The notes beneath the pieces were generated by a model. That model saw only the letters and a program-made list of their open reading frames with translations, did no database searches and was not told the DNA's origin. Shown here in pieces: positions 12,674-22,763 of a stretch of DNA of 64,000 bases; within the stretch, counting starts at the first letter, position 1, and every line of letters begins with the position of its first letter. Origin of the DNA: Zasmidium citrigriseum (lineage: Eukaryota; Ascomycota; Dothideomycetes; Mycosphaerellales; Mycosphaerellaceae); contig NHNW01000032.1 of assembly GCA_002786025.1 (NCBI GenBank), positions 372,001 through 436,000 of the forward strand, given 5' to 3'. The translations under genes and the position numbers were made by a program.

Positions 12674-13617
12674 TGGAAGAGAGCAACATAGTCGGGAGGT
12701 CGGGCGCCGGCGGAAGGGTTGCTGTAGAAGATGGTCCTTGATTCATACGGATATGTGTTGTTGGTGTCTGCACTCGGTCAGTCTCATTGTTGACGGCGTC
12801 TTGGGTTGATGAAAGGAAAAGTTGGATGCAGGTTGGCATGAGGAAAGGGTTACGGAATACGGGAAGTCTTTCGAAGGGGACATCTTTCTTGCCAACGACG
12901 TAGATAGCCACGCAAATAAAGCTCAAAATGAAATCATCAAGACAGCAAAGAGAGTCGTCGATCATCGAACGAGACTAATTCATGTCCATCCGATCTTGTT
13001 GAAGAAATGCCAGAGACATGATCAACATGTAAAGAAAGCAGATGACGAAGTGAAGTCAGAACAAAGTCTCACAAACCCGCACGGTGTCCGGGACAACCGT
13101 ACAACTACCGAGGGGAGCGAGAGGAGTGGAATCACCTGCCCATATCTCGTCAGCGTATGAGAGCTCATGTATTACTACACACGCCCGCAACGTCATTCCA
13201 CATCGGGCTGAACGCCTGGCTTTTGGCCCGCGGCATGCACGGCAGATCTATTTGTTAGGGCAAGTCTTCATGGATTGGTTGATTGGGTTTGTACTTGAAT
13301 CGATGTTCCGGTGCGAGAGCGAGGAGCATTTACGAGATACGATGTTTGTGTATTGGTCAATGAGCGAGTGGGTGAGCGAGGCTTTGGGACAGACTTTCGA
13401 TCGAGAATGATGCACATTCGGGGTGGTCACGATCTGTCTGTTCCTTCATCTCATCGATCACCAGCTTCTAATAAGATAAGTTGAAGCATGTTGATCACTT
13501 TGGAACGATCGATTTAAGCATAAGACCTCCCCGACAACAGGGTTGTCGATTGTAGGGTCAGCCCTCTCCGACATCTTCCACGACCAGACCACCATTGTCC
13601 AATAACAGCCAACATGA
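12674..13617. other. Intergenic, no convincing gene
   Basis: Downstream flank of both the small gene and the DAL5-type permease. The two plus-strand frames at 12822-13160 and 13084-13410 overlap each other, lack any recognisable motif and have atypical composition. Confidence 0.5.
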
Positions 13618-15392
13618 TTACTCAACGACCTCTTCTCTTTCAACCCTCTCCCTGTTCTTCCTTGTCTCCCTTCTCTGCATATACCACACGATCCATGTAA
13701 TCGCCGCTTGTGCCACAAACGCACAAGTCGAGAAGATGAAGCCCTTCCTGAACCTAGGCGAGTCCGTCTGCGGATACGTCAACAACGGCAACCACGCATT
13801 AAAAGCATACCCCAACGCATTCATAAGTCCCAGCACAATCGATCGTTCCTCTGCATCAGCGCCACAAATCTCACTGTCCACAAACATCAGCAAACATCCC
13901 ACTCCACCGCACCCAAACAGGACAACTTACTTAGCCCAACTCATCCCAATCGGCCCATAAGGCACGCTCGCCCGATACATCTCAAAAGCAAACCACTTCA
14001 ACCCCACGGGAACCTTCCACACCGCCAATACCAACGCACAAAAGAAGCCCCAGAAAGTCGAGAGTGACATGATAGCGGGTCGATTGCGGAAGTAGTCCGA
14101 GGCGATGGCGAAGGTGACGGTTGTGAGGGCTTGCACGGCGTATTGCGAGGTGGGGATGATGTTTACCAGGGTGATGGAGTAGTTGGAGGATTTGAGCCAG
14201 AGGGAGAGGGGGTTGATGCTTGATGATGGGCCCTGGAATAATAGGTCAGTGTGGGTGTGGGTGGAGGGAGGGGAGGGGCAAGGGGGGCTTACGGTGTTGA
14301 TGAAGATGATGTAAAGAATGCAGAGGAGGTAAACATGCCACCTCCCAAAAATCCTCTTCCAAGCCCCCCACCCCAGACCCCTCCTCTTCGCCCGCCCAAC
14401 AACATCCATCCTCTTCTGCGCCAACTCAATCTGATCTTTCCGCAAATACCACGCGCGCGAATTCTCCGGCAGGTCCGGAATCATAAAGACCCCCGCGATA
14501 GCGATAGGAGCAGAGATCACGCCGTCCATGATGAAAAGCCACTGCCATCCTTCCATACCATGAACACCGTTGAGGCCTTTGTACACGCCTGCTTGGAGGT
14601 ATCCGCTGAACATGGAGGCCAGGGCGGAGGAGGCGTGGAAGATACAGGCGCGTTTGGCGAGTTCGCTGGGTTTGTACCAGCTGCCGAGGATCATGTGGGC
14701 GGCTGGGTAGAAGATGCTTTCTGCGAGGCCGACGAAGAAGCGGATGGCGATGACTTGATTGCTGGTCTTGCACGCCGCGAGACTGAAGGTGAGGATAGTC
14801 CAGACCATCTCGCAGCTCGGGATCCAGATACTCGGGCGGATCTTTGTGAGCAGGATTTGGGAGGGGATTTGGCCGATTACGTAGCCGCAAGTCCAGGCTG
14901 TGTCGATGAGGTTCAGTTGGTCTTGGTTCATCTGGAGGCGCTCTTTCATGCCGGAGACGAAGGCGTTGGCGATGTTGGTTTGGTCGAGGTTTTTGATGAA
15001 GTAGCCAAGGGAGAGGATGATGAGGACGGAGACGTCGAGGCGTTGGATGAAGGCTGTTTCTTCCTGGTCAGGGTTGTCAGTGATATGATATTTGATCTTT
15101 GTTGGACGGACGGTGATACTTTGGATCGTCCAGGCTCGTAATCCCAAATGTATGCCCACCATGGTACTTTCGTCTTCTCAGTAGCATGGTCATGCTGTTG
15201 ACTGCTCTCAACATCGCTCTCTTCCGGTGCAGTGTATGCAACGGTCGTCTTCTCTTTCCCAGGGGTCGCCATGATGGAAGTCGACGAAGAAGAGCCGCTA
15301 CTGCGTTGTCTCGAAAGCAACGGGATCTGCTCCTCGCCTTCGACAGAGGTGTCGTCCAGATGAAAGTAGCCTCTCGAAGAACTCATGGCCAT
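13618..15392 (-). CDS. Anion:cation symporter, DAL5/allantoate permease family (candidate sulfonate transporter)
   Basis: MFS transporter of about 533 residues. Four exons: 15392-15120, 15063-14293, 14232-13931, 13873-13618; introns 56, 60 and 57 nt. Splice joins are GRSK/EETAFIQRLD, FINT/GPSSS and SWA/NEICG, each restoring a DAL5-family block. Visible features: a Ser-rich acidic N-tail with a WWAYIWDYEP segment; LDQTNIANAFVSG in the first helix region; IPSQILLTKIRPSIWIP (loop 2-3); RFFVGLAESIFYPA; WQWLFIMDG; and NEICGADAEERSIVLG near the C-terminus. The start at 15392 is the first true ATG. Yeast Soa1, a sulfonate transporter, belongs to this family, and the gene is divergent to a TauD-type dioxygenase, so sulfonate uptake is a reasonable inference; allantoate, pantothenate or cysteine cannot be excluded. 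Confidence 0.9.
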
Positions 15393-16093
15393 GATCCCGT
15401 GCACCCAGTATGGATCTTAGTGGCAAATCATTCGGCTCCGTAGCACGCCATACAGGTTGAGAAGAGGACCACTATCGCCGTCTCGGCCAGCCGTACGTCC
15501 AGCCGACGACCCGTATCAAGTAGCAGCTGGAGTTGAGTATCCGCATCCAGTGCTTGCTAATCCGTAGGCATGTCGGCACAGTAGCAGTGTCGTTGCAAAC
15601 TGCATATTGCGGCAGTCTTCCCGTCCTTTCCTCATGGGCGACATGCCAGGGTGGATCGATTCGTGCTACCTCTCCACCATGGCGACATGGAACGTACGAA
15701 GCATTCGAATCCTCCTTAGCAAGGAACCAGATGTGAGAGTGGTGTTCCTCTCCGGGTGAAGTTCGGCATCCTGCCGAACTGCAGCAAGGTGAATGACAAG
15801 CTTGACGAGGTTGATGGCGCAATCTTCAAGACTCCAACTCTTCGCCCTCTTAACCAATGTCAAGCGTCTGATAGGTCGATAAGCATTGGCAGTATCGGAT
15901 ACGGTGCCGAATAGATGAGGGGCATCGTTGTCTGTTGTGCTGAAGAATTCGATATCCTGGATTCCTCGAGAGCTCGAGAGCGTTTGAAAGAAGTCGACGA
16001 TCCAGAAACTATTCGATCTCGTGAACTTTCCGCTACTACTGCAGCAGTCGTCTGAGCAAGTTTCGTCTTGATCGATTCCCTTCTTCAGACACC
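15393..16093. promoter_or_regulatory. Divergent promoter of the permease and TauD genes
   Basis: A 701-bp intergenic region controlling both genes. It contains the inverted repeat at 15760-15780. ATGGCGACAT at about 15678-15687 differs by one base from the CYS-3 sulfur-regulator consensus ATGRYRYCAT. No CACGTG box was found. Confidence 0.5.
15760..15780. promoter_or_regulatory. Perfect inverted repeat containing CGG-N7-CCG
   Basis: AGTTCGGCA and TGCCGAACT form 9-bp perfect arms around a 3-nt spacer (TCC). The inner triplets are CGG and CCG separated by 7 bp, the format recognised by many dimeric Zn2Cys6 factors. It lies 368 bp from the permease start and 314 bp from the TauD start. Operator function is inferred. 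Confidence 0.5.
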
Positions 16094-17360
16094 ATGGCTC
16101 CAGCAGCGATAATCCCCGAAATCGTCGAAACCGTCGCTCCACGAAAGGACACTCTCGGCCTGCCAACTCCTGCGAGAGCCAGGCTTGAGAAAGCCGGTAT
16201 CGATCTATCCAAAGGATACCCAGTAAGTCGCACGGCCTCACTCCAGATCTGAATCTGGCATTTACTCTGCGTCGAATCGAATGCTGACTTCAATGAAGTA
16301 CCGCCCAGCCCGGCCCCTCTACCTCCAAGACGTCTACTCCATCCGCAATTATGATCGAGAGTATGTCGACGCCGGAACTCGAGCAGACCCAAGCAAGAAA
16401 GCTCTCTTCTCCGCCGCCAAAGAAGTCAAACACCTAACAAGCCACATCGGAACTGAGATCGCCGGTCTCCAACTCAAAGATCTCACAGACCAACAGCGCG
16501 ACGAACTCGCCCTCCTAATCGCCGAACGCAGCGTCGTCTTCTTCCGTGACCAAGATCTCTCGCCCCAGCAACAACTCGAATTGGGGGCATATTATGGAGA
16601 AGTCGAAATCCATCCTCAAGTCCCGCACGTCCCGGGCTTGCCAGGGACAACCGTGATCTGGCCGGCGTTGGCCGCGACGGAAAACCCAGCATCATTCCGT
16701 AACCCGGTTGGGACGCAGAAATGGCACACAGATCTCGTGCATGAGCGTCAACCGGCGGGGTATACACACCTGCACAACGATACCGTCCCGAGCATAGGTG
16801 GAGATACGCTCTGGGCGTCCGGATACGCAGCATATGAGAAACTCTCCCCAGAGTTTCGAAAGATCATCGATGGACGGTATGCGGTTTATCGTTCTGCGCA
16901 TGCGTATCTCGACCGTGAGGATCTGAATGCCGGGCCGAAGTTTGTCGAGAGGGAACATCCTATGGTGAGGGTGCATCCGGCGACGGGGTGGAAGGCTCTG
17001 TATGTCAATCGCGCAATGACCGTCCGTATAGTCGGTCTTGACAGGGGCGAGAGCGATGCCATCTTGCAGTATCTCTTCTCCGTGTATGAGGGGAATGTGG
17101 ATGTTCAGTGTCGGTTCAAGTGGACTCCTGGGACGTCGGCGTTGTGGGATAACCGGTGAGTCTTGCTTTCTTCGCGACCTTGGCCTGGTGAGCATGACTG
17201 ATGAATATACAGCATCACCATGCATAACGCATCTTGGGACTTCGAAGGCCGTGAGCCAAGACACGGTACCAGAGTGACCAGCCTCGCCGAGAAGCCGTTC
17301 TTCGATCCAGATGCGCCGACGAGAAGGCAGGCGTTGGGTTTGGCGGGTCCAGAGGACTGA
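16094..17360 (+). CDS. TauD/TfdA-family 2-oxoglutarate and Fe(II)-dependent dioxygenase (sulfonate/taurine dioxygenase type)
   Basis: Protein of about 377 residues, three exons: 16094-16222, 16299-17155, 17213-17360 (introns 76 and 57 nt, both GTAAGT/GTGAGT to AG). The family oxidises a carbon next to a sulfonate or similar group using 2-oxoglutarate and O2, releasing sulfite and an aldehyde. The iron site is visible: HTD in QKWHTDLVHE (His186, Asp188) and the distal His333 in WDNRITMHNASWDF, a motif completed across the second intron. Arg345 and Arg349 in PRHGTRVT are the candidates for 2-oxoglutarate binding. FRDQDLSPQQQLELGAYYGE is the typical TauD strand-helix block. Length is close to yeast Jlp1. 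Divergence from a DAL5-type permease supports a sulfonate-as-sulfur-source role (inference). Confidence 0.93.
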
Positions 17361-17511
17361 GCAACAACGGACGTGGGCACTGCAGCAGTGACATCAGTAG
17401 CCAGAGCCCAATCGAGCTCACTCCTCCGATCCCTGACTCCATGGCCCAAGCGTTCATAGTCTTTTCTCCTCCCAGTAACCTCCTCATTGTGCTGATCTCT
17501 TTGTAGCCCAC

Positions 17512-19684
17512 TCACAGAACCCCCAACTCCCCCAACCACCTCCCCACCTCAGGTTCCCGGCCAAGAAACTTCTTCATCCCCTCCATTTCATCCCTACTCC
17601 CACCCTTCTCAAGAACCTCCCTTCTAAACTTCAATCCCACTTCTTGATTCAAAGGATCGGCTTCGAAAGCAGAGTAAAACATATCCGAGGCGTAGACTTG
17701 TGAGCTAGATCCGCATATACCATCAGCTGGCTGTCTTTCAAGAGAGGGGAGGGGATGAATGGGAAGACTCACGAGAGGTAGGCGTAGAACCCACCGTCAT
17801 ACCCCTGAAACAAATGCGCAAAGGTCGTCTGTCCGTGACCCCAAGCATTCTCCTCAGAAAATCCACTAGCAAAACCTCTTGCATGATCGAATTCCACAAC
17901 CTCGTCGTGTCCATCACCTCCTCCTCCTCCCCATCCTTGAACTGATGCACACACATATCAAACCTCGCCCTCCCCAAACTCTTCAACCAAAACATCGCCC
18001 CGCTCACCCTCTTAGTCACCACTAGTCCCTCAATCAACTCCCCCGGCATTCTTTCCCCCGTCTCCCAATGCTCCCCCAAGATACGCAAGATCTCAGGCAC
18101 CCAACAAAACTTCTCCAACATCTGACTCGGCGCCTCCACGAAATCCTGCGCCGTGGCAGGACCATGGAAGCAAGCGAAACGGGTTTGCGAGACGAGGTCG
18201 TGGATTCCGTGGCCCAGTTCGTGGAAGAGTTGCCAGACATCGCTGTGTTTGAGGAGGGTGGGTGTGGATTTGGGGAAGTTGCAGATCAGGGCGGTGGAGG
18301 GGTGGATTCGTTTGCCCGAGGTGGGGTGGAGGGAGCCCTGGGAGGTGTGTTATTAGTGAATGGTTATCTTGGTGGGGAGAGAGGGTGGTACTGGGTGGAT
18401 TGGCAAATCCGCCAAACGTTCCGCTTTGCCTGAGCGCGAGTGGAGGTCCATGTATAAATAGCCCAAGAAGTCGGTCTTCTTCTCGCCGTCGGCTTCGTGG
18501 TCGTTCCATGCGGTGAACGTTTGGACGTCCGGGTGCCAGACGTTTGCGTGTTCGACTGCTTCGAACCGCATCCCGAAGATCCTGGCAAAGATCTCCAACA
18601 TCTTCTGGATCGTCCTCTCAAGTGGAAAGTATTCCGCGACCTTGTCTTGATCCACTGCAAAATCTCGCCTCATCAGGATCTGGCTATAGTACGTCTGGTC
18701 CCAGAGATAGAACTGGCCATCATCTGCCTCACCACGGGCTTTCAAATCTTCCGATTTGAGCTTCCTCAAGATTGCCACTTCGTTTCGTGCTTTGGGTACC
18801 ATTCGATCCTGCATATCTTGGAGAAAGGCATTGATCTTCTCCGGCGACTTCTCCATCTTGTCTTCCAGGCGATACTCGGCATGGTTTGCATAGCCGAGCA
18901 ATGTGGCGGCTTCGTGGCGGAGAGCGATCGCTTTCTCCAGCAGACCCACGTTCTGTGGGCATTGGTTCTGATGCGCAATGTAGATCTTCTTTCTAGTCTC
19001 GCCGCTTCGTACATGGCTCAGAGCCGAACTGACGTGAGCATTCGAAAGTGTGAGTCTCACTTTGAGTTTGCCGTCAGCGGCAGTCTTCAGTGTTCGGAGG
19101 CATTCATCTGGCAGGCCCTCCAATTCTTCTTTTCTGAACCAAATGCCACCACTCTCTTCGACCATGTTTTTCTCGAACTCCGATTTCACTTTCCCTAATT
19201 CTTTCTGGATCTGCTGGAGTCGACTACGATCCTGTTCCGAGAGATGCACGCCATTGCGCTTGAAATTCAGCATCGTCATGTCCAACAACCTGCGACACTC
19301 CATATCGAGGTCTTCGTTCTTCTCAGAAACAGCGCACATAAGCCGGTAGACATCTTCTCGCATGGCCAGCTCGGTGTCGAGCTCTGAAAACATCCTCTCG
19401 GCTTGGGCAGAAGCTGTCCGAATATTCTCATTTATTGAGACATACTGATAGAACTCCAGAAGCTGCTTGCCATGGATCGTGCGATTTTGCTCTTCGGCAA
19501 TTGGGAGTAGTGTATTGGCGAAAGTTGCAGTTTCAGGTGTGATTCTCGCAGCAATGCCGTCCTGGACAGCTCGTGCTCGAGAGATGAGTTCCTTAGCATC
19601 TTCGAGGATGGAGTCCGGCGTAGCATTGAATGTGGGCGGAGGTGGAAGGAATGGCATCATCTCTTTGGATTCTTGCATTTCCAT
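17512..19684 (-). CDS. M3-family metallopeptidase (saccharolysin/thimet oligopeptidase-like) with an apparent frameshift
   Basis: Cytosolic zinc oligopeptidase that trims short peptides. Exons 19684-18392, 18337-17773 and 17704-17512 with 54- and 68-nt introns. Signatures: FLGYLYMDLHSRSGK, then across intron 1 IHP/GSLHP, then FHELGHGIHDL giving the HEXXH zinc site at about residues 470-474, and FVEAPSQMLEKFCW. Frame breaks near 17858-17876: the upstream frame reads LWNSIMQEVLLV and family sequence resumes one frame over as GFSEENAWGHGQTTFAHL. Exon 2 is 565 nt where 566 would keep frame, so one base is missing. Cutting out 23 nt (GT...AG) would also fix it, but that is too short for a fungal intron. 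Either a recent inactivating deletion or a sequence error; the C-terminal 120 or so residues would be lost. The start at 19684 is preferred over an in-frame ATG at 19825, which would overlap the F-box gene. Confidence 0.85.
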
Positions 19685-19785
19685 GGTGGTATTGCTGTCT
19701 TCGACATGGGCCAAATCCAATGGCGAGACGACGCTCGACAGGCAAGACCAGAGGTGAACAGGAGGACGATCCAAGTGACGTAAGC

Positions 19786-21342
19786 TCACATGCGGCACGG
19801 TCTCTTCCACCAAGGCATCTTCCACTCCTCAACAGATCTCGTGCGATCTGCAATATCCACCGTCCGCTTCACCAAAGTATTAGTCGACCTCCCGCCCAAA
19901 TACTTCGTCTCTCTCTCTTCAATCTTCTTCCAGCATCCCGCGGCCATCTTCTCCCTCGCTTCGAAATCAATTTCCCCCTCGTCAGTGTACAAGGAGTTGA
20001 TCTTGGCCAGCATGGAAAGGTCGGCAGCGGTCAAAACTTCGACTCCGGCCAAGTGCATGTGTTCGCCAGCCCATTCGGCGAGCATGTCCTGCTCGCCAGC
20101 TCGATCAGTGAGACAAGCCTCGATGAGACGGAGTTCACGAAGCGTAAATGCATGCGGTTCCAAGTAGCCCTGCAGAAGCTGCGCATTTGGGAGTTGAAGA
20201 TGGCGGAGTTCCAGATATTTGAGGCGAGGAAGAAAGGTACCGAGAAAATCCTTGTAACAGGTCGGCTGTTCCAAGAACTGCCACATTCTGTCCTTTTGAG
20301 CCCACTTGCGATCTTTCGACACTGCGAGCGTTAATCGCTCGACATCCCTCGCCAAGCTGAAGAGATGACCAACGCCAGCCCAGTCGTTTGAGATGTCTTC
20401 GAAAGACAGATTAAGCTCACGCAAGCCCCTGAAGATGTTATAGACAGACGAATGGTGGTCAGATGCCCCCGCCAACTGCTCAATGTCGTATATGCCTGGA
20501 GTCTGGCACGATCCGGTCGTGCCGCTGAGGATGACGTTGGCGGAGGTGAATGGATGGAGAGCGGTGGTGAAAGATGAGATGCGCAGAGTATCGAGGCCGA
20601 CTGTTGCATCGCATATGGCTGCAATGTCCGATGCAGTTCCGGTAGATGAATGAACGTAAGTGGGCTCAAGAACCAGGCCAAATAAGCGGTTGCAGAGTTC
20701 ACCGTACGACTCTCCAGGCCGGGCAAGAGAGCGGTAGTCGCCAAGCACAATGTGGCGGAGCCTAGGTAGACGTTTGAATGCATCTCGAAGTACTCGCTGC
20801 GGGATCTCATTCTGTTGCATGGTCTCCTGGTTCTTGTAACGTAGGAGATACTCGGGGAAGGTTTTCTGGCAGCCCATGCGGTACAGCTGGTCCTGGCCGT
20901 TGAAGTTGCCATGTGGCGGCTGTTCTGCCTGCATTTCTCCAGAAATCTCGTTGTGTAGATTCAAATTGCGGAGCTTTGTCAGAATATCTTGATCGGCCTG
21001 CTTGCGATCAATCCACTCCTGATCCACAAGTTCTCTCGGCGCATCCAAGCAGCGGGCGGTGTAACTCATCCAATCCCGAGCCAGCCGGCTTCGATACTTA
21101 CTCGCATCATAGACCAACGTATCAACATATTTCGAGAAGTAGGGATGATCGATGACTTCCTGCATGCGAGTGATGGTGTCCAAGCGGAGAGCGAAGACGA
21201 CTTGGGTGATCAGGAACGGCGAGCTCAGTTCATGGAACGTCTTGCACACTAATCGGCATCGACTGACATCGCGGCGGTCATCCAGGAAGCTGAAAACTCG
21301 AGCGACTAGTTCCGCCGGAAGGACGTCGAGCATGTGCGCCAT
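19786..21342 (-). CDS. F-box protein
   Basis: Single-exon gene of 518 residues. An F-box lies at the very N-terminus (VLPAELVARVFSFL, DVSRCRLVCKTFHEL, about residues 6-40), the segment that docks to Skp1 in SCF ubiquitin ligases. The remainder carries scattered leucine-rich stretches (LPRLRHIVLGDYRSL, FRGLRELNLSFEDI, LPRLKYLELRHLQLP, TLRELRLIEACL), suggesting an irregular LRR-like substrate-binding region, typical for fungal F-box proteins. I chose ATG 21342 because the F-box begins within 10 residues; an in-frame ATG at 21483 would add a basic, unconserved leader. Stop is 101 bp upstream of the M3 peptidase start, same strand. Substrate unknown. Confidence 0.85.
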   Translation of the reverse strand: MAHMLDVLPAELVARVFSFLDDRRDVSRCRLVCKTFHELSSPFLITQVVFALRLDTITRMQEVIDHPYFSKYVDTLVYDASKYRSRLARDWMSYTARCLDAPRELVDQEWIDRKQADQDILTKLRNLNLHNEISGEMQAEQPPHGNFNGQDQLYRMGCQKTFPEYLLRYKNQETMQQNEIPQRVLRDAFKRLPRLRHIVLGDYRSLARPGESYGELCNRLFGLVLEPTYVHSSTGTASDIAAICDATVGLDTLRISSFTTALHPFTSANVILSGTTGSCQTPGIYDIEQLAGASDHHSSVYNIFRGLRELNLSFEDISNDWAGVGHLFSLARDVERLTLAVSKDRKWAQKDRMWQFLEQPTCYKDFLGTFLPRLKYLELRHLQLPNAQLLQGYLEPHAFTLRELRLIEACLTDRAGEQDMLAEWAGEHMHLAGVEVLTAADLSMLAKINSLYTDEGEIDFEAREKMAAGCWKKIEERETKYLGGRSTNTLVKRTVDIADRTRSVEEWKMPWWKRPCRM

Positions 21343-21739
21343 TTTTAGTGGTGATGTGAGTGAATGGGAAGCGTCGGAGGCGGGTGGAGAAAGGTGCCAG
21401 ATACGCTTTCGGTGGAAGGTTTCACCGTGCCGTCCCATGTCTTTCGGGCTGACTCGACTGAGAGACGGCAGGAAGTCCGACATGCGTCAGGCTACGCAGG
21501 GATCGTTCAAATATCATCTTGTCTCGTTTTGAACGAACAACAGTCTCAATGGACAGCAAAGGTACAATACATCAAATGGTTGGCCTCAAGCCTTTACCAA
21601 TGGCTCGCATATCTCGTATCCACCTCGAACCGAACGCCACATCCGCGGCGAACCCAAAAGGATCGACGCCCCTCAACGCAACCTCCTAAAAGTCCATCGA
21701 AACACCATGCTCTTCCCATAATGCATCCCCAAAATTGAC
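21343..21739. promoter_or_regulatory. Divergent promoter of the F-box and SGNH genes
   Basis: A 397-bp region between two starts. I see no distinctive element. Confidence 0.4.
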
Positions 21740-22603
21740 ATGTTCCCCCGACGATATGCTCCATACATTGGCGGCATCCTCTCCGCCGTCCTGCTGCTCG
21801 GATTCTTCGGAGGTTACACTCAGCAATGGCAGCCCGAAGCCCTCACAGCAGCAAAACCCCTAACCACAACCCCAATCGCCGACCGCTGTCTCGCATCCCC
21901 GAACCAGCCCCTCCGTATCCTCCCCATAGGCGACTCCCTCACCGCCGGCGAAGGCAGCACCGACTTCAACGGCTACCGTCTGCAGCTGTACAACGCCCTC
22001 CAACTCGACTGCCCCGAGCGAGAACTCTCCTTCCACGGCACGCAAGAATCAGGCACAGACCCTGTCCTCCACTCAGAAGGCTACGCCGGCTACGACATCG
22101 AGCGGATACTCAACCTTTCCAGTCCGGGCATTGAATGGACTATCGCGCAGAACCCGCAGCCAAATGTGATCCTGCTGCATATTGGGACGAATAATATGGG
22201 GGCTTTGCGACCGCCGGACATTGTCGAGCCGGAGCAGGCGCCCGAGAAGTTGGAGGAGCTGATTGATTGGCTTCTCTCTCTCGCTCCATCCATAACACTC
22301 ATCGTGGCTCAGATCGTCTACTCGCCGAATCCGGTTTGGAAGGAGAATAGCGAGGTGTACAACGCTGCCATACCTGCGATTGTGAAGAGGAAGGTTGAGA
22401 AGGGTTATAAAGTTATGACGGTGGATATGAGTTCTGTTGGTGGGCAGTGTGTGAAGGAGTTGTTTTCGGATGTTGTGTGTGAGGATTTGCTGGGGGATGG
22501 GGTTCATCCCAGGGACGAGGGGTATAGGAAGATGGCAGGACTTTGGTTTGGGGCCTTGGTCAGGGCAACGCAGATGGAGTGGTTTGAGAAGAGAGGATCT
22601 TGA
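21740..22603 (+). CDS. SGNH/GDSL-family esterase, secreted or membrane-anchored
   Basis: Single-exon hydrolase of 287 residues. A hydrophobic segment at residues 9-25 (IGGILSAVLLLGFFGG) after a short basic start acts as a signal peptide or signal anchor. The SGNH blocks are all present: block I GDSLTAG with nucleophile Ser66; block II SEGYAGYDI around residues 112-120 with the oxyanion Gly; block III HIGTNN at 147-152 with the oxyanion Asn; block V DGVHPRDEGY with Asp253 and His256 completing the triad. Such enzymes deacetylate polysaccharides (CE3-like) or hydrolyse short esters outside the cell; the acceptor cannot be read from sequence. Four or five cysteines could form disulfides. Confidence 0.9.
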   Translation: MFPRRYAPYIGGILSAVLLLGFFGGYTQQWQPEALTAAKPLTTTPIADRCLASPNQPLRILPIGDSLTAGEGSTDFNGYRLQLYNALQLDCPERELSFHGTQESGTDPVLHSEGYAGYDIERILNLSSPGIEWTIAQNPQPNVILLHIGTNNMGALRPPDIVEPEQAPEKLEELIDWLLSLAPSITLIVAQIVYSPNPVWKENSEVYNAAIPAIVKRKVEKGYKVMTVDMSSVGGQCVKELFSDVVCEDLLGDGVHPRDEGYRKMAGLWFGALVRATQMEWFEKRGS

Positions 22604-22763
22604 GAGATGGGAGGTGCTGGCTGGCGGATGGGTCGAGTGAATGAGCGCAAGTGAATCAAGCCGAACAGAAATCTTGCGACACCTTTCTCCGCCCGCCCAA
22701 AAGCTTCCAGCTCGCTCTCGACAAACCCAGACACTTTTGCTCGAGACATCAGCAACGGGAAGT

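Noticed and set aside
14251..15141. 296-codon plus-strand frame
   Set aside because: Antisense shadow of the DAL5-type permease, rich in Asp/Glu/Gly from its opposite-strand codons.
17858..17880. 23-nt GT...AG segment that would restore the M3 peptidase frame
   Set aside because: Too short for a spliceosomal intron in filamentous fungi; a single-base deletion is simpler.
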